DNA of 64,000 nucleotides, taken from the NCBI RefSeq assembly GCF_040807025.1, contig NC_090952.1, positions 29,447,068-29,511,067 on the forward strand, in the 5' to 3' direction. The DNA is from Struthio camelus (Eukaryota > Chordata > Aves > Struthioniformes > Struthionidae). Under the pieces are notes generated by a model. The model made no database searches and had not been told where the DNA came from. It was given only the letters and a program-made list of their open reading frames with translations. This document shows, piece after piece, positions 12,838-24,040 of this stretch; position 1 is the stretch's first letter, and every line of letters begins with the position of its first letter. The position numbers and the translations under genes are program-made.

Positions 12838-14107
12838 TAGCTGGTAGACTGACTTCCTGGCTCGACCTCAGACCTCCCTTGTCACTATGGACTTGCCCAG
12901 TGATCTCTGGACTGTTTGACCACTGTTACTATCACAGGACCTGATCCTGACCCTGACCTGCAGATTGACTTCCTGGCTTGACCTCAGACCTACCTCATCC
13001 TTGCAGACTTGCCAGGTGATCTGGACTCTTGGTTAAACCTGCTACTGTCTCTGATCTGCCCTATTCATCTCACCCAGGTACTGTGGGATAGGGCCCTGGC
13101 TGGTGAGGCCCCTACCCTGCCAGGCATGGTATGGCACTCAGCCATCTTAAGCCTTGAGCTGAACACCACAATGCCTGGCCCATGGGTTTTGCAGGGCCTT
13201 GCCCATGTGACTCTTCCTATGTGACCAGCCTGGGCCTGAGCTCTTGTCTTCCCTCCATGTTGACATGCTGCCCAACTCCAGGCTCTTGAGTGAGCCCCCT
13301 TCCCAGTGCTGTCCAAACTCTAGGGACTGTTGCAGACAGCTGGAGCCCTTCCTCCCCACTGACCCCAAGCCTGCCTGGTCCCTTGCACTCCCCAGGGCAT
13401 GGCTTAAACATTTTCCCCCTCCCATCACCCCCCAAAGCCCACCTGGCCACTGGGGCCCCTCATGGGCAGCCCCTACCCAGCTCCAGGTCTCTCGTGCAAT
13501 GTCCCTTTCCCCATTCCCTACTCCTGCCCTGGCTCTGCGTCCCCTTAAATAGCCCACCGACAACCCACAACCATGAAATCACTCTACAGCAAGTCCCCTC
13601 TGAATCCAGATCTCTGTAAGGTGTGAGGACACACCTTGCTGGGAGGGGAGATCTGCTGTCAGGGTCCTGAGGGCACTCACAGGCCTTAATGGCCCTGACC
13701 AGCCTCACCTGGGGCCGTCACCCGCACCTAGGGGCTCCATTTCAGTCTGGCACCCTCAGTCCCTGGTTGAGCTATGCTGTAGGTGTGCCTGCCTCCAGCA
13801 GGGCCACAGCCATGCCTGTGCCTGTCTAAGGACCCTGCTGATCCAGACCCTAACCCCACAGACTGACTTGGCAGCTTGACCAGCCCTGTCTCATCACTAT
13901 AGGCCTGCCCAGCAGTCGCTGGGCTGTCTGACTCTGGTCTGCAAACTGAATTCTTATCATTATGATCTTGTCTGATGAGCTGTACTCTTGGTTGCATCTG
14001 GCTACCATCTCTGGACCTGCCCTGTTTCCTCGTCTCGCTTAGGTACTGTGGGGCTGGGCCCTGGCTAGTGAGGCTCCTGCCCTGCTGGCCATGTTACAGC
14101 ACTCTGC
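12838..14107. repeat. GC-rich, pyrimidine-rich repeat of unknown class with a duplicated module (period about 965 bp)
   Basis: A block at 13026-13142 recurs at 13985-14107: both contain CTCTTGGTT..., AGGTACTGTGGG (13076 and 14041), GGGCCCTGGCT and GTGAGGC. Upstream of each block is a diverged unit that starts GACTGACTT..TGGC..GACC (12847, 12963 and about 13861). Composition differs sharply from the AT-rich flanks. A direct repeat flanking about 0.9 kb could be LTR-like or satellite-derived. I see no retroviral coding in it and cannot name the family. Confidence 0.6.
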
Positions 14108-14352
14108 TCCTCATCCCTTAGGGAGCAGCTGGCCCTCATTGCTCGCTGACAGTCTGATCCTTAAGACGTTTCCAGATTTTGACTTTTTGCTCTGATTCAA
14201 AATGAAAACACACTGCCAAATGTTGGAATTACCCCTGGGTTGGGAATCCTGAAAAGTCTGCTTTTACTCTACGTGAAAGAGTAGCTGAATCTTATTTGCG
14301 TAGCTTATACTCTAGAGAAGATCATCTTGTAACACCTAGTGCTCCAGTGACT

Positions 14353-14364
14353 GGGGGGGGGGGG
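14353..14364 (+). repeat. G homopolymer, 12 bases
   Basis: An uninterrupted run of twelve G follows CTCCAGTGACT, about 120 bases before the CR1 insertion. Confidence 0.95.
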
Positions 14365-14486
14365 TGTTGAAGGTTTTTTGGAGGGCAAGTGCACAGAGGT
14401 AATATACCGCCAGTTTCTCTTGCTGTCTATTGTGAAGCCCAGCCTTCTTGATGCCAAAATCTGCTATAGGCTTTTTCCTAGCCTTC

Positions 14487-14853
14487 TGAAGAGAAGACTG
14501 AGAGGTGATCTGATCAACGTGTACAAGTATCTGAAAGGGGAGTGTCAAGAGGATGAGGCCAGCCTCTTCTCCGTGGTGCCCAGCGACAGGACAAGAGGCA
14601 ACGGGCACAAACTGAACCACAGGAAGTTCCACCTAAACCTGAGAAAAAACTTCTTGACTGTGAGGGTGACAGAGCACTGGAACAGGTTGCCCAGAGAGGT
14701 AGTGGAGTCTCCCTTGCTGGAGATATTCAAAACCCGTCTGGATGTGACCCTGGGCAATATGCTCTAGAGGTCCCTGCTTGAGCAGGGAGGTTGGACTAGA
14801 TGATCTCCAGAGGTCCCTTCCAACCTCAACCATTCTGTGATTCTATGATTCTG
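14487..14853 (+). mobile_element. CR1 3' end, young 5'-truncated copy
   Basis: The sense strand carries the C-terminal part of CR1 ORF2 ([15 protein letters not shown] ... [13 protein letters not shown] ... [11 protein letters not shown], stop at 14765-14767), then the 3' UTR and a tail ending CCATTCTGTGATTCTATGATTCTG. It differs from the copy at 44058-44498 at only about four or five of roughly 345 aligned bases by eye. The left junction is where similarity to that copy stops, near GAAGAGAAGACTG. Confidence 0.93.
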
Positions 14854-17800
14854 TCAAAGCTCATCCTCTCCCCTCTCTCAGGTAGAACCATCATGCCCTC
14901 CTCTAAGGGCATAAGTCAAAAAGATAGTCTTGAGAGCAGGTTAGACCCCCACAGACTCATAGAGCAGGTAGACTGACCACTTAGACTCAAATACCGTCAG
15001 AACCCCAGGCTTAGGGTGCTCGGGAGGCACAAAGACACTGGGCCTTGATCCAAGAGCAGATGCCCTGATTTTGGCAGCTAGGGGAGTACTAAACTGAGCT
15101 GTTAGTGAAAACGTAGTACAGCCACTCATTGCTGCTGGAGCTGAATTAATCGTACATCCATATGCTCATGAATGCCATGGCTTGGATATGTATCCAGTTA
15201 GGGTTAAAGAAAGGCAACAGGTGTTAAAACTTTGAAAACAGTACTTTTCACTAAAAGGTCACAGTAGGAAATTGCTTCCTGCTTGCATTCAGGTGATCTG
15301 GCTGACCTTGCAGCAGCGGGCTGGGCACACAACAAGACCATCTATGTTGGCAATAGCTCCATCTTGGAGAAACTTCTCTTTGCTTTGAGGCTTATGTGAA
15401 ACATACCATAAGGATGAGGGAAGTTGAAATACCTTAGAGCCTCCTGAAAGACAGGCTGTGATCTGTATCCTTCCATTTCCATACATTTGCCTTCTCATCA
15501 CAAATGACAACTATAACTTAAGGAGGCTTTTAAAAATCATATTTTTAGTCTCAAGATACTTGTTTTCTCAGCCTCCAAATCCCAAACCCTGAAGGAGAGG
15601 TAGTTTTATGATTTCTGTATTATTAATATACAGAAAGATATTTTTTCCACAGTATCTTCAGGTGATTGAACAAACCTCAAGGGAGACAACTGCACCTCTA
15701 GCATGTAACTGAGATAATGATTTCTGTCCTTGGCACTTTGTAACTTGGCTGGATGACTTTTCTCTGGAGTGAATTATATCATTCATTGCACTGTTCTCTA
15801 AGTTGATTGCTTTTTTTTTTAAGCAATTGTTTTTCTTATATACATAGCACTTAGACTCTGAGGAAATGAGATTCTTTCCCCAAGGATACCATAATAGCTA
15901 CATTACCAAGATCATTAGCAAGCACTGAAATCTAACTAAAGCTTAGCAGCTCTTAATAGGCAATGATTTTTTATACATTGCTCTTTAACTGAACCACAAA
16001 TATTGATCTAACCAATTCTGCTTGTCACCAGCATCACACAGGTTTTTTGAGCTGGTCTTAAAGTACATATTCCTCCTCCCATAAACCTAGTACCCAGGTC
16101 TTAGCAGGGATACATCCTTTGATCCAACAGAGCTACAATGATCTCTCCGTGGTCTCTCACATCAAGTTTGACGTAACGTTCCTGCTGTATATTCCTGATA
16201 CTCTGACACATGGGAACAGGGCCTAATTGATGTGAAAGGAAGGTACGTTTGGGACTAGATGGAGTTGCGTTACAGAGCAGCATAGCGACCAGTTCTGATG
16301 TTCACACCATGCTTCCTGCACAGAAACAAGCGTGCCACGTGCTGTTAGGGAGCACCCTCTACTGGGGGCAGCTTTGAAAGCTACTCTCCCCATTGGTGGA
16401 AAAACCTGTCTACTGTGGAACACCTGCTGAAAGAGTAGACCAGAGGAGCTGGCTAAACACAGAGATGAGCACTGCAAAGAGAACCACTGCAGCACTCCAA
16501 ATCACCTCCTAAATTCACAGACAATAAAACATAAATGTCCCAGTGGATTTGACTTGCATTCTTAAAATGGGAGTCAGGGTCTCTGATTATATCACGGATC
16601 CTTTCAAGTACTGGGGAAAGCTTGAGAACAGGCATGGCAAATCTCTGCTAAACTGCTGCAATTCATGTGAATTTCCAAGAAGTCTATATATGTCTGTAGC
16701 TAACATAACACAACTTTTGCTCTGATTAGCTAAATGATTTTGCTCTGATTATGCACCAGTATGTGCGACTTTGCCCTGCTGGTCCTCTCTACTCTGGCCA
16801 CAACAAAGTTGTGTGCAGGACAATAGCTTCCTTCCATTGCCAGAGTGTCTCCAACTTCACAGGCTTCATGCCTGAAATGTTTCGCAGGATTTTTCTTTTT
16901 GTCCTTAGAAGAAAGCTAATTCATTGTAATTGCATTGGAATATGGGGAAGTTATCTGATGTTTCAATAAAAATAAAGCAGCTTTAAAATGCTATCCTGAA
17001 TATAAAAATCACACTGACAGACAAAAATCAATCAATATTGCAATTAAAATATAGTCTTAATGGAATTTAAATACATAAGTGTTATTGTATACAGCAATTT
17101 TTAATTATTAAACAAAATAATCTTAGGTCATCACCCCTACTATATTAACAATGGGATGCGATTATTTTTTTCATACCTCAACAATGTTTGTTATTTCAAA
17201 CTAAAATATATGTAACAATTAAGGCTATCCAGTTAAAAGTTAAATATTTCTATTTTATAACTATGCCTTAAGGAAATAAATGTCATTAAAATTATGCCAA
17301 GTACTTCAGATTATGTTCTTCCTTTTAGAAGAACAAGAAAGCAAAAACTACATTGATATTTTGACTAATAGCTCAGTGATTTTGTTACATAAAAATCTTT
17401 AAGTGCTGATTAACTGGAAGTGGCCAATGAAATTTTGATCTCACTGAGGCCAAGGAAACATTGCTATTGACTTCAGCAGAGCCCAAAAGGATTTGCAGTT
17501 GGAGGGCTCCCTTGTTGCTGAATGCTGAATGCTACAACAATTCCTGTGAGCCCACAAAGCAGGCTAATGAACAATGCTGGCTCTCAGGACCACAGATGTC
17601 CAATTTAGCCTGCTCCCTTCTTTACACCAGTGTGTGAGTGCAGGCACATTGGATGGATTGGCCTCATTAATAAAACATGGCAACAGAACATTGTTAAAAA
17701 ATCCCTGATTCCTCCCCAGTTTCAGTTCAGGACCCTGCACAAATCTTTTTTCCCAGCGTGTAAAATGAGATTTTTGGCCTGTAAGGTGATAGAGGGCAGA

Positions 17801-17915
17801 GCTGGCATCATGGGTTGTGCACCAGCTGAGGGACCCACTGCGGCCTCAGAGCATGTTACTGTGCTACATGGTGCATGTTCAGGCCTTAATGCAGCATCAC
17901 AGACTCTTTCTGTGA
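14854..17915. other. AT-rich stretch with no supported gene
   Basis: I find no domain, exon chain or RNA gene here. The 3' untranslated part of the channel gene may extend into the right end of this stretch, because no good minus-strand poly(A) signal is visible between its stop codon and about 17.1 kb. Confidence 0.5.
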
Positions 17916-17920
17916 AGAGA

Positions 17921-18614
17921 GACAGAGAGAGACAGAGAGAGACAGAGAGAGACAGAGAGAGACAGAGAGAGACAGAGAGAGACAGAGAGAGACAGAGAGA
18001 GACAGAGAGAGACAGAGAGAGACAGAGAGAGACAGAGAGAGACAGAGAGAGACAGAGAGAGACAGAGAGAGACAGAGAGAGACAGAGAGAGACAGAGAGA
18101 GACAGAGAGAGACAGAGAGAGACAGAGAGAGACAGAGAGAGACAGAGAGAGACAGAGAGAGACAGAGAGAGACAGAGAGAGACAGAGAGAGACAGAGAGA
18201 GACAGAGAGAGACAGAGAGAGACAGAGAGAGACAGAGAGAGACAGAGAGAGACAGAGAGAGACAGAGAGAGACAGAGAGAGACAGAGAGAGACAGAGAGA
18301 GACAGAGAGAGACAGAGAGAGACAGAGAGAGACAGAGAGAGACAGAGAGAGACAGAGAGAGACAGAGAGAGACAGAGAGAGACAGAGAGAGACAGAGAGA
18401 GACAGAGAGAGACAGAGAGAGACAGAGAGAGACAGAGAGAGACAGAGAGAGACAGAGAGAGACAGAGAGAGACAGAGAGAGACAGAGAGAGACAGAGAGA
18501 GACAGAGAGAGACAGAGAGAGACAGAGAGAGACAGAGAGAGACAGAGAGAGACAGAGAGAGACAGAGAGAGACAGAGAGAGACAGAGAGAGACAGAGAGA
18601 GACAGAGAGAGACA
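17921..18614. repeat. Perfect decamer tandem array, (GACAGAGAGA) x 69
   Basis: From 17921 to 18610 the ten-base unit repeats 69 times without a visible mismatch, then a partial unit (GACA) ends it; a short AGAGA lead-in precedes. Since 30 bases make three units and ten codons, several frames stay open over the whole array, giving artefactual Arg/Glu/Thr-rich or Ser/Leu-rich open frames. It starts about 196 bases past the stop codon of the minus-strand channel gene, so it is probably within or just beyond that gene's 3' UTR. Confidence 0.98.
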
Positions 18615-18810
18615 CACTGTGGCACATAAAAGAGCATGGGATGAGGTACAACGTGGGAAAGACCCATGGAATTCAACAGGTCTGATCAGTTGTTCAGCAA
18701 GTAAATGCAGCAGGGACTATACGTTCTCTCTTCCCACCAAAGAGAATAAGCTATGCTGAAGGCTTATTGCTCAAGGGCAAAGGGGGACAGAAGCTCTAAA
18801 ATCAATAAGG

Positions 18811-19614
18811 TTAATGGTTCCTGCACCTTTTCAGCTTCTGTTTGAAGACAGCGATGGCATAATAGCTTTTAAATTTCACCAGGAAAATGGGGATTGGGAT
18901 GATAATAGTTAACATGCCAAATACCGCAGCTAAGGCTGCCATCACTTGGCCAACAGTGGTGAGAGGGATGATGTCTCCATAGCCCACTGTAGTGAGTGTG
19001 ATCAGAGCCCACCAGAAGCAAACAAAAATGTCAGTGAAGTGCAGCTCCCCTGCGTAGGAAGGACTGCTACAAAGCAACTCCCCATAGAAAAAGAGAGAGC
19101 CAAAGAAAAGGGTCTCAAAGGCCAAAATCATCAGCAGGATGCAGATCTCTCGGAGGATAGACTTGAGGGTGTAGGATAGAACTCTGAGGATCAGTGGGGT
19201 TTCTATCAGCTTGGATATCTTCAGGAGTTTGAGGAGATAGACAATGCGAATAAAGCCCAGCCAAAGCCCCAAACTTGGCGTTCTCTGAATCTGCCCATCC
19301 ACAAAGAGTTCAATATAAACTGGGAAGAGGGAGAGGAAGTCAACCATGTTCAGGGGATTCTGGAAGAATTTCTTTTTGTCTGGGCAGACACAAAATCTCA
19401 CAGAGAACTCGAAAGTAAACCAAAGGACACAGAAAAGCTCCAGATGAAGCAAGTAGGCAGCCTGGTGGTAATAGGGTTCATGGTAGTTGTGGGCAACCTC
19501 AGAATGGCCAACAAAGGTGAAGTTAGCAGTGAAGAACTCAAATTGTGCCTTGGTCTCCTCACAGAATATGATGACAATTCCAATGATGAACAGCAGAGAA
19601 ACAAAAGCCAGGCA
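18811..19614 (-). CDS. Kv3-like channel, coding exon 2 (S1 to C-terminus)
   Basis: Opens after acceptor CTCCCTCTGCAG with CLAFVSLLFIIG (S1) and reads to a stop at 18811-18813 after KRCRNH. Residues 165-431. It contains all six membrane segments and the pore loop in one exon, as in Kv3 genes. Confidence 0.93.
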   Translation of the reverse strand, partial: CLAFVSLLFIIGIVIIFCEETKAQFEFFTANFTFVGHSEVAHNYHEPYYHQAAYLLHLELFCVLWFTFEFSVRFCVCPDKKKFFQNPLNMVDFLSLFPVYIELFVDGQIQRTPSLGLWLGFIRIVYLLKLLKISKLIETPLILRVLSYTLKSILREICILLMILAFETLFFGSLFFYGELLCSSPSYAGELHFTDIFVCFWWALITLTTVGYGDIIPLTTVGQVMAALAAVFGMLTIIIPIPIFLVKFKSYYAIAVFKQKLKRCRNH

Positions 19615-21748
19615 CTGCAGAGGGAGGAAAGGATATACACACCATTAGTGCAACAAATGGGTATGACATTACCTCACTGCCCCACCTCAAGCCCAGGATC
19701 CCCTCCACAGGCACAGAATGATCCAAACTAACATTTTTCAAATGCTCTGCTAAGAGTTGTTCTGCACAGACACATATTTTCTCCCTTCTAGGCTTGAAAA
19801 AGCATATAGAAGATTGGGGTCAAGGAAAAAAAAAAAAGAACTCCTACATCCAAGTTTGTAGGGAAGGGGAAACATGTCTGACAGCTGGAGTAACATGGAC
19901 AGACTCACACTAAGGGCCTCTCCAGCACTAAATGTTGACTCCAGAAATGCTGAAACAGCAGAAAACAGCCTCTGCAGTCTCCACCTTGCATATGTTGTTC
20001 CACATGCCTGACCTTTCAAAAGAGAGGCTGCACATGCATTTTGTGTAGGGACAAGAAGGGGAGAAAAAAAGATGTGTCTGTTAATGAGAAGACAGAGATT
20101 CTGAAATGCACTAAGGAACTAATTAGTTATATTTAGTGCACGAACAAGTACTTAGTCCTAGCAAATGGAGCTGATGAGCCAAAAAAGCAGGTGTTGCCTG
20201 GAAAGCAAGTACTGTTTAAAAAAACAGCCCCAAAACGAAGTTGAGAACTGAGAATTTTCCTTCATTCCCACACACTGAAAACCAAGCAGAAATCAAGAAT
20301 ATGCAGATATCGTGCAACTATTAAGTAGCTTAGCCTCCAGCCCAAGAAAAGGGAAAGTAGGGGATATGATAGACAACACAAGCAAAGAAGAAACCTTGAG
20401 CTCTATCCTACAGGCTCCCAGTTCCTGGAGATGTCAGACACCTGATTCACCAAACACTAGAGGATGTACCTTTAATTGCTGGTAGTTAGGAAGTCAGTCA
20501 CTGAGCTCAGTTCTGACTCCTTAAGCTGTGACCCTATGCTTGAATAAATCAGGAATAACTTTAATGAAAACAACATCACTAGACTACTGTCCATCAGAGG
20601 AGGGTAATCTATGTGCATGTTATCACATATTTACCCATGTTTTGTTTTCAAAACCATTCACAGATACAATATTTGGACACACAGCTTAAGTACTTTGATG
20701 AATAATATCAACCCCCCAGGTTTTTCTTAAGGACACACTCATTTTGGTTGTGGTGGGTAGAGATGGAAGGGAAAGTCAGATTATCCCCCTGCTCTAGCTA
20801 GACATCTATTACTGTCTGCCTATGGGAAGAAGTGCTGTCCTGTGAAAGACCTGAGATTTACAGTTTCATGTCACCTCCTACAGCCACAAGAACAGGTTCA
20901 GCTGGACATACACTCTCCCCACTCTTTATGCACGTATGTGGCCCAACATGGTGCATTCATCAGGGAGACCACCACAGCTGTGAGATGCAGTCCCACAGCT
21001 TCTGAGGGAATGCACACCTGCACCAAAACCTCATGGTGAGTTTTCAGTTGTAAAAACTAGAAGACGCCTTGATGAGTAAGTAATTCATTTCTACTGTCAA
21101 AGTATCAGTGAAGGAGAGTCACGGTTCTGAGATATCTATTTTTTCAATCTGGACTCCAAACATGCACACCAAAGCTAAAAACTCTTTAGCATCTTTCATG
21201 GACACACTCCAGTAATCCCAAAGGACAAAGGCTGTGTGCATCTCCAGGGATATTACCTTAGCACTGAAAGAGGAAAAGGGTTTTTCAAAGATAGACCAAA
21301 TCTTTGGCTGCCACCTGGTTCTCCAGCTGAAATCCATTCTTTCCGTCTGCACTACGAGGCACTGGTCATCAGCTTGATCGTTTTCATCCCAAGTGTGAAA
21401 CTCCTCTGTCTGCACCTCTTTGTTATTCAGCTTCAGCCAGCAGCAGGATGCTAGCTGTGTCTCACTTATTTCCCAGAAGGCCAGCTCTTCTTCTAAGACT
21501 GACCTACAGATATCTATGGGGCAGTGCAGACGTTTGGTCCTATAGTAGTTCAATACATAGCTGAAGATCTCAGCACTCCTATCAAAAAAGAACTCCTTAG
21601 CGGTGGGATCATAGTCATAGATGCTTGGGGCATGGGGCTCCGTAAGGCTGCACAACTTGGTCCCTGGGAAGGTGCGGAGAGTGCTGCTGTATGTTTCATA
21701 TCTGATTCCTCCAACATTCAGGATAATTTTTTCCTTGGTGTCTTCCAT
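18811..21748 (-). CDS. Shaw/Kv3-like voltage-gated potassium channel, divergent, two coding exons, complete
   Basis: Coding exons 21748-21257 (164 codons) and 19614-18811 (267 codons plus stop) join in phase 0 to give 431 residues. The T1 domain (about 6-108: IILNVGGIRYET, FFFDR, LNYYRT, ELAFW) holds the Shaw zinc motif H75-x5-C81...C102-C103. S1 is about 165-182, with a possible N-glycan site N195-F-T in the S1-S2 loop. S2 has VLWFTFEF, S3 NMVDF, and the pore FWWALITLTTVGYGD (filter 373-378). The S4 is odd: Kv3 charges R-R-R-R-K-R read R287, Y290, K293, K296, K299, E302. The S6 PVP hinge is PIP (404-406) and the usual NNF is VKF. The C-terminus is only about 25 residues beyond S6, against a far longer tail in Kv3.1-Kv3.4. 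Domain order and every structural element of a Kv subunit are present, with no stop or frameshift. Family sure; orthology to a named KCNC gene not. It may be a silent or modifier subunit (inference). Confidence 0.93.
19615..21256 (-). other. Intron of the Kv3-like channel gene
   Basis: It has consensus GT-AG ends and is 1642 bases long. I see no other feature in it. Confidence 0.9.
21257..21748 (-). CDS. Kv3-like channel, coding exon 1 (T1 domain)
   Basis: Starts at MEDTKEK, whose ATG is directly preceded by a good acceptor (CTCCCTGCTCACAG), so a 5' UTR intron probably ends there. Ends at donor AAG|GTAATA after SSFSAK. Kv3 genes also break near this point, just before S1. It covers residues 1-164, phase 0. 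Confidence 0.92.
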
Positions 21749-23621
21749 CTGTGAGCAGGGAGGCACAAGTCCTCATAGGCTTTTGTTTCTCTTCAGTGAA
21801 AAAGAGAACACAGATTAAAAGAAGCAAAGCAAGTAAAGTTCTGGAGCAGGAAGGTTTTCAAGGGTATTTCATTTCAGTGCCTTTAAAGCACATTTCATAC
21901 CTGAAACCTGAATCTCCTATCGGGAAGAAGACCCCTCTGCCCTTCTCCATCCTGTTCAGTGCCTGTTCCTAGGCTCTGCTCCCTTTGTCATATTGTCTGA
22001 GCACTTTTCAGGAGTTGCATCAAACAGAATGACAAACATCTGCTGTGCATTGCTCTCCCTCTCAACCTCTTCCCATGGGGAAAGAACATGCAGTCCAGAG
22101 TCTGTTTCATTGGGTTTGTTCATATACTGTAAATACCCATTGCAATAAATTCATTTGAGGCAAAAGAAAGGTGCCAGTTCTCATTCTGAGGATATTCACT
22201 CCACTGTCTCCCCCCTTCTGTACTCCCTCACCTCCAATTCCTCTCTCCACAAGCACAGTTCCTTGCAGAGAACTTCACGTGCCAAGGGGGTAGAACAGTC
22301 AGCAGCAGCTTATTCTCCAAAAGACTTTTTAGATATCATCTCATGTGCTAAGCCTGCCAGAGCAGACTTTGCAAGAAATCCTGCTGCCTGGAGGGAACAT
22401 TTGGGCTGTCCGAGTTCTGTTTTTCTCCATGAGTCTTCCTTGTACAGAGTCCCATTGAGCCAAACCATATTCCCATGTGCAGGAAGCTGCTTCTTACCTG
22501 GAGTCTATCTACAAGATTCCTGAACTAGAGGAAAACACAGAACAACATACTGCCTCCTCCTTCAGGGCTGGCAGACACCTTAGAATAGCAACAAACCCTG
22601 CTGCAAAGGCCCCAAGCACTGGAAAGCATGTTCAGCTTCCTTTTTCTTGTAATACATCCCTTGCTTCGCTCTCCAAAATCCGATATACCTAGAAGAAACT
22701 GATGCCATGCTTTATGATCATTCTTCCAGGAGGGGAGTGAGACCAAATATCTCTGTAGCCCCAGGAGCATGGAGGATAGGTGCAGAATAGGGCAAGGAAT
22801 GCTTCAGAAAGGGACTGGTGCTCTCTCTCACCCATACGTATCCATTTCTGAGTATATGTACCCCTTGATTCCCCTTCCTTCCTACACATTTCCATCCAAT
22901 CCTCTCTTAGCCCCTACATTTCTAGTTCTGACTCTTCTCTTCTTGTTACAGAGCTTTTGCAAATCTGTCTTTCCTTCCTGCCTGGGCTCTCTTACTTGCT
23001 GCTCAGCGTGCTGATACCATGCACACAGGACCTCCAGTTGTCACTCTTTACTCCTGCACAATACAGGAGTCACAGGTCACTTCTGCAACAAAACTTTCCA
23101 TCCAGGATCTGCAAGGAAACAAGCTCTGCCCCAGTGGAGACTCCCGGAAGTGAAGAACTACATACAACACCTCATTCAGCTTCATCAGAAAAGGCTAGAA
23201 ACTGCAGCTCAGTCATGCAGTCATGGCACAAAAGAATTACTGCCCATCTGCTGTCCTGACTGTCCCAACGCATGTAAGGCGTTCCCTAAAGTCAGTGCTA
23301 AACTTCCATTAACCTCAGTAAGAGCAGGATTGGGCTTAAGGACAGCAAGTATGCAGAGAGTGCTTAGCACTTGCTGCACAGGAATACAAACACACGGATT
23401 CTAAGCAGGTTAGATTAATTCAGTACTCAGCAAACCTGGAGCTGCATTATTGGCTTCTGCTTCCTAGCTGTAAAAGAGCACAGTGGTTTTTTTTTTTTTT
23501 TTTTTTGAGACCCCCCCAGATAAACTTGCTTTTATTTGCTTAGAATGCCGGATGCTTCTCTCTCAAATATACAAATCCTCATGTGAAAAATGAGCCAAAA
23601 AGTGGTATTTCATATTCTTAC

Positions 23622-23930
23622 CTTGATGCTACTGCAGCAGCTCCGCAACCAGAGGAAAGGAGGAGAGACTGGGAAGAACAGAGACAAATTCAGTGAAAAC
23701 AGGATGTTCAGTGGCTAGTTGCCAAAGCTTAAGCCTCGTAGATGCCAGAAAACAAAACCAGCCAATAGCACAGAAAAGATGAAGAGGCCCCTCTCCCTCC
23801 TGCTCTGCCCTATCAGCGGCCACTCTCCCTGCTCCAGGGAATAACACACAAACAAGGCAACAACTGCCAGGCCAGATGTGCTCCTGACTACTCTGCCACC
23901 TGCTGCTCTTCTAACAACCTCAAAGGGCAA
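23622..23930 (-). other. Possible 5' UTR exon of the Kv3-like channel
   Basis: A consensus donor, ATCAAG|GTAAGA, ends at 23622 on the minus strand, and the ATG-adjacent acceptor at 21749 would pair with it over a 1.9-kb intron. The upstream limit is unknown; 23930 is arbitrary. Inference from splice signals only. Confidence 0.3.
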
Positions 23931-24034
23931 TGGTGTTTGGGAACTATGTGGAGTTCAAATGTCCTAGGATAATTAGAGATTAAATTTCTGAGTCACAAAA
24001 AGGCAGAGAGAGCATGGTCCTTTTTTGGCTGTGC

Positions 24035-24040
24035 TTTATT
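24035..24040 (-). terminator. Possible poly(A) signal for the MROH-like gene
   Basis: AATAAA on the minus strand in CTTGAATAAAGCAC, about 3.8 kb past the last exon I could assign and just upstream of the putative channel 5' UTR. Single-motif evidence. Confidence 0.25.

Noticed and set aside
14378-14767. 129-codon plus-strand frame
   Set aside because: It is the CR1 ORF2 C-terminus joined to unrelated flanking sequence.
17630-18685. 351-codon plus-strand open frame and long antisense frames of 309, 259 and 243 codons
   Set aside because: They consist almost wholly of the translated 10-base repeat, whose period keeps several frames open.
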